Source: CAVQSS01 sp963746605 (lineage in GTDB: Bacteria; Desulfobacterota; RBG-13-43-22). From it: a DNA stretch of 64,000 bases. Both the position numbers and the translations under genes were made by a program. Below, piece by piece: positions 61,705 through 64,000 of this stretch; positions within the stretch are counted from its first letter, which is position 1, and each line of letters begins with the position of its first letter. The notes beneath the pieces were generated by a model. That model saw only the letters and a program-made list of their open reading frames with translations, was not told where the DNA came from and ran no database searches. The stretch spans positions 1 through 64,000 of the forward strand of contig CAVVCH010000019.1 of the NCBI GenBank assembly GCA_963746605.1, read 5' to 3'.

Positions 61705-61721
61705 AGACCGGGCGGTCGGTC
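61705..61721. promoter_or_regulatory. TetR operator candidate upstream of the acyl-CoA dehydrogenase operon
   Basis: AGACCGGGCGGTCGGTC matches the site at 60949 (shared pattern ARACYGGGCGSTCRGTC) and resembles the GACCGACCGGTCGGTC-like operators of fatty-acid TetR repressors. It lies about 180 bases before the gene. Confidence 0.6.
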
Positions 61722-61900
61722 AGTAACATTGTTTATAAAGATTAATATGGGCCTCTTGTCCCTTAGGGCGGTTAGCCTGAAGGCCGTTGAAAGGAGGGGT
61801 GAAATGATTTTGGGGTGACCTTTTGGAAAAAATGAAAGGTTCTAAAGAGGGGTGAATTTCATCGAATTTCCCAATCCCTAAATAGTGGAGGGCTGTGATC

Positions 61901-63169
61901 ATGGATTATTTGGACATTACCTTGGACCTGTCGGAAGAAGATTTAGTCATCAAAGAAGCGGCCCACAAGTTTGCCGAAGAAGTCATGCGGCCGGCAGCTA
62001 AGAAATTGGAGCAACTGACACCGGAAAAGGCGATAGCGGACGATTCTCCTCTTTGGCCTTTTCTTAAAACAGCCTATGAGTTGGGGTACCATAAGATCCT
62101 CTTTCCGGAAGAAGTGGGGGGCATGGGCCTGACTCCACTGCAGCAGGCCATTGTCATGGAGGAGATGGGTTGGGGCAGCAACGGGTTGTGTATCCAATTG
62201 GGGGCCGCGGGCGCCCATGCCCTGGGTGGTTTGATGAGTATGAATCCGGCATTGTTGGAGGAATTCACCATACCTTTCTGTAACTGCACGGATGGGAGCA
62301 TTCGCGGGTGCTGGGCAGTCACCGAACCTGACCATGGTTCCGATACCCTGGGTTTTGGCGAACCCTTTTTCGAATCCCCTCAAATACGCCCAAACTGCCG
62401 AGCCAGGCGGGATGGGAACGAATGGGTCATCAACGGGCAGAAATCCGCCTGGGTCTCCGGCGCCCCGGTAGCCACCCATTGCCTGCTTCATACCCAGATT
62501 GATCCCACCCGAGGTTTTGCGGGGATTGGCGCAGCCATTGTACCGCTGAATCTCCCCGGATGTTCCAAAGGCAAACCCCACGAGATGTTAGGAATGCGGG
62601 AACTCAATCAATGTGAGCTCTATTTTGATGATGTCCGGATCCCGGCTAATTACATGTTCCTGAATGATGCCGACTATTATTATCCTTTTGGTAAACAGAT
62701 TCTGACCGGCTTCAATATGACCGTAGCCTGTTATGCCACGGGTCTGGCCAGGGCCGCCTTTGAGGAGGCCTTTTCCTACTGTCAGCAGCGGATCCAGGGG
62801 GGAAAGCTTCTCAAAGAGCACTATTCCATCAAACAGAAAATATTTGAAATGTTCAGCCGGGTGGAAGCCTGCCGGGCCTTGTCCCGGAAAGCTGTCCTGT
62901 TGAATGGGAATATCTATCCCGGTTTTCCCGAATATTCGATTGCGGCCAAGACGATGGCCACCGAAATGGCCTTTCAGAACGCCCACGATGCCATATCGAT
63001 CTTCGGGGCGAGCGGGTTGACCAAGGAATACCTTCCGGAAAAACTCTTTCGTGATGCCCGGGCCAATCTCATTGCCGATGGTACCACGGAGACGCTCCGC
63101 AAGGTGGGCGGGTCTTTTCTGTTTGAGACTTATCCGAGATCTCGGGGGAGCATGCAGCGCATGCGTTAA
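61901..63169 (+). CDS. Acyl-CoA dehydrogenase
   Basis: A 422-residue FAD acyl-CoA dehydrogenase. N-terminal helices (LSEEDLVIKEAAHKFAEEVMRPAAKKLEQL), then GCWAVTEPDHGSDTLGFG (FAD/substrate loop), NEWVINGQKSAWVSGAPVATH, ELYFDDVRIPANYMF and C-terminal FQNAHDAISIFGASGLTKEYLPEKLFRDARANLIADGTTETL. An insert of about 15 residues in the middle domain makes it slightly longer than the first dehydrogenase (41901) and the two are only distantly related. Start ATG 61901 or GTG 61895 after GGAGGG. It is followed by an SCP2 protein and an Old Yellow Enzyme, an arrangement fitting the breakdown of a cyclic or sterol-like acyl-CoA. Confidence 0.92.
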   Translation: MDYLDITLDLSEEDLVIKEAAHKFAEEVMRPAAKKLEQLTPEKAIADDSPLWPFLKTAYELGYHKILFPEEVGGMGLTPLQQAIVMEEMGWGSNGLCIQLGAAGAHALGGLMSMNPALLEEFTIPFCNCTDGSIRGCWAVTEPDHGSDTLGFGEPFFESPQIRPNCRARRDGNEWVINGQKSAWVSGAPVATHCLLHTQIDPTRGFAGIGAAIVPLNLPGCSKGKPHEMLGMRELNQCELYFDDVRIPANYMFLNDADYYYPFGKQILTGFNMTVACYATGLARAAFEEAFSYCQQRIQGGKLLKEHYSIKQKIFEMFSRVEACRALSRKAVLLNGNIYPGFPEYSIAAKTMATEMAFQNAHDAISIFGASGLTKEYLPEKLFRDARANLIADGTTETLRKVGGSFLFETYPRSRGSMQRMR

Positions 63170-63269
63170 GGTCCAGCAAAACTAGTTTTTCAATAGTTAT
63201 GACTCCCAAAAGAATAGGGGAGTTCGTTTCATGGATCATCATATAACCAATTAAAAAAGGAGAGAAAAG

Positions 63270-63596
63270 ATGGCCTACACCAACGTAAAAGAGACTTTTG
63301 AAAAGATGCCGACCGTTTTTGACGCTACCAAGGCGCAGGGAATCAATGCCGTTGTCCAGTACATCATCGAGGGGCCGGAAGGCGGAAACTGGTCTATTGA
63401 AATAAAGGACGGAAATTGCCGGATAGAAGAAGGCACGCATGATTCCCCCAAGGTTACGATCACCATGAACGCCGAGACCTGGTTGGCCCTGGTCAACCAG
63501 GAAATAAGCGGCATGCAGGCCTTTATGGGCGGCAAACTGAAGGCGACCGGCGACATTATGCTGGCCCAAAAAATCCCTATGATTTTCCCGCTTTAG
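63270..63596 (+). CDS. SCP2 sterol-binding domain protein
   Basis: A 108-residue single SCP2 (sterol carrier protein 2) domain: INAVVQYIIEGPEGGNWSIEIKDGN, HDSPKVTITMNAETWLALVNQEISGMQAFMGGKLKATGDIMLAQKI. Such domains bind long-chain acyl-CoAs or other lipids in a hydrophobic tunnel. A ribosome site AGGAGAG is 8 bases before the ATG. In the operon it may shuttle the CoA substrate between the dehydrogenase and the flavin enzyme; this is inference. Confidence 0.92.
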   Translation: MAYTNVKETFEKMPTVFDATKAQGINAVVQYIIEGPEGGNWSIEIKDGNCRIEEGTHDSPKVTITMNAETWLALVNQEISGMQAFMGGKLKATGDIMLAQKIPMIFPL

Positions 63597-63733
63597 ATTA
63601 TGGGTTCTAGTATCCGCACCTAGGTTCTTCCGAGATACGAGGGCCAATGGTTTTTGCTGTGAAACCCGAGGCGCCCTAGAGCCAGGGAAGAAGTTTTTCA
63701 TGAAGGATAACCCATAACGCCGGAGGGGGGCAG

Positions 63734-64000
63734 ATGAACATGAAAATCCTGGAACCCATAAAGATCAAAGAGATGAAGCTGAAGAATAGGATCGGTTTTG
63801 CACCGTGGTTGGGGATGCCGATCGCAGCGGACGGCTCTGTGAATAACGAGACGGTAAGATGGTACGAGGAGCGGGCGCAAGGCGGAGTAGGGTTTATTAT
63901 GACCGGAACCATGGAGTCGGAATCTCCCGACGCCACCACGAGACCCCCCATCAAAATGGAAGCGGGGGCCTGTATTTATGATGACCAGTTCATTCCGGGC
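63734..64000 (+). CDS. Old Yellow Enzyme family oxidoreductase, N-terminal part (runs off the window)
   Basis: The frame starting with ATG at 63734 (after GGAGGGGGG) is open to the window end. It reads MNMKILEPIKIKEMKLKNRI, GFAPWLGMPIAADGSVNNET, VRWYEERAQGGVGFIMTGTM and onwards, the start of the FMN barrel of NADH:flavin oxidoreductase/2,4-dienoyl-CoA reductase proteins (OYE-like, with the LKNRI and the YEERAQGGVG segments). In the longer members the C-terminus adds Fe-S and NAD(P)-binding domains; that cannot be seen here. It probably reduces an enoyl-CoA or dienoyl-CoA, acting with the upstream dehydrogenase. Confidence 0.85.
   Translation, partial: MNMKILEPIKIKEMKLKNRIGFAPWLGMPIAADGSVNNETVRWYEERAQGGVGFIMTGTMESESPDATTRPPIKMEAGACIYDDQFIPG

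Noticed and set aside
1..64000. tRNA or rRNA genes
   Set aside because: Reading by eye, I found no convincing cloverleaf, anticodon arm or rRNA signature; a covariance search would be decisive.

Overview
The window reads as a chromosomal segment of a Desulfobacterota-type (former Deltaproteobacteria) anaerobe, probably from a metagenome assembly. This is inferred from the gene families: a LutABC lactate-oxidation operon, CCG-domain Fe-S oxidoreductases paired with FAD-linked oxidases, a TRAP transporter, acyl-CoA dehydrogenases and CoA ligase, a molybdenum hydroxylase, several archaeal-type AAA ATPases, and many short dispersed palindromic repeats. No rRNA, tRNA or CRISPR array was recognised.

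Layout. 1-2.9 kb: a GC-rich, frameshifted AAA ATPase fragment joined abruptly to AT-richer remnants of a beta-propeller gene and a secreted DUF3011/DUF1566 gene with a nonsense codon and frameshifts. 3.4-5.6 kb: a VapBC-type module and a DUF4143 ATPase. 5.7-10.2 kb: housekeeping genes panC, panD, a DUF502 membrane protein, metK and ahcY, closed by a strong terminator. 10.4-14.4 kb: fabH and lutABC on the minus strand. 15-19.7 kb: exported or surface proteins (EEP phosphodiesterase, TIGR03768-type metallophosphoesterase, DUF2799 lipoprotein, small outer-membrane barrel) and a candidate terminated leader or small RNA. 20-26 kb: glgP facing malQ and capA. 26-33.6 kb: accessory DNA with broken genes (AAA ATPase, MBL hydrolase, YjbQ), a hipBA module apparently inserted at the 3' end of yjbQ, a second ATPase, and several classes of palindromic repeat.

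34-50.7 kb is the main functional block, a plus-strand catabolic cluster. It starts at a sigma70-like promoter overlapped by a perfect 8-2-8 palindrome. It then encodes an FAD oxidase, an Fe-S/CCG protein, a second FAD oxidase, a TRAP transporter (DctPQM), an acyl-CoA dehydrogenase, an acyl-CoA ligase, a three-subunit molybdenum hydroxylase, a ketopantoate-reductase-like enzyme, a MarR regulator and a SnoaL-like protein. A plausible reading is uptake of a carboxylate, CoA activation, dehydrogenation and hydroxylation, with electrons passing through the FAD/Fe-S proteins. The substrate cannot be named from sequence.

50.8-59.3 kb: an EF-hand protein, an IS3 remnant, and an envelope-stress-like module (Spy-like protein, MacB permease and ATPase, MacA, outer-membrane factor) divergent from a BaeSR-like two-component system. 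59.4-64 kb: a PIN toxin, a decayed molybdenum-hydroxylase FAD subunit, and a TetR-controlled operon (acyl-CoA dehydrogenase, SCP2 protein, start of an Old Yellow Enzyme) with matching operator sites at the regulator and at the operon.

About ten genes carry frameshifts. Some are single-base changes in homopolymers that would restore a perfect family match, so part may be sequencing error. The DUF1566 gene also has an in-frame nonsense codon and is more likely genuinely decaying.
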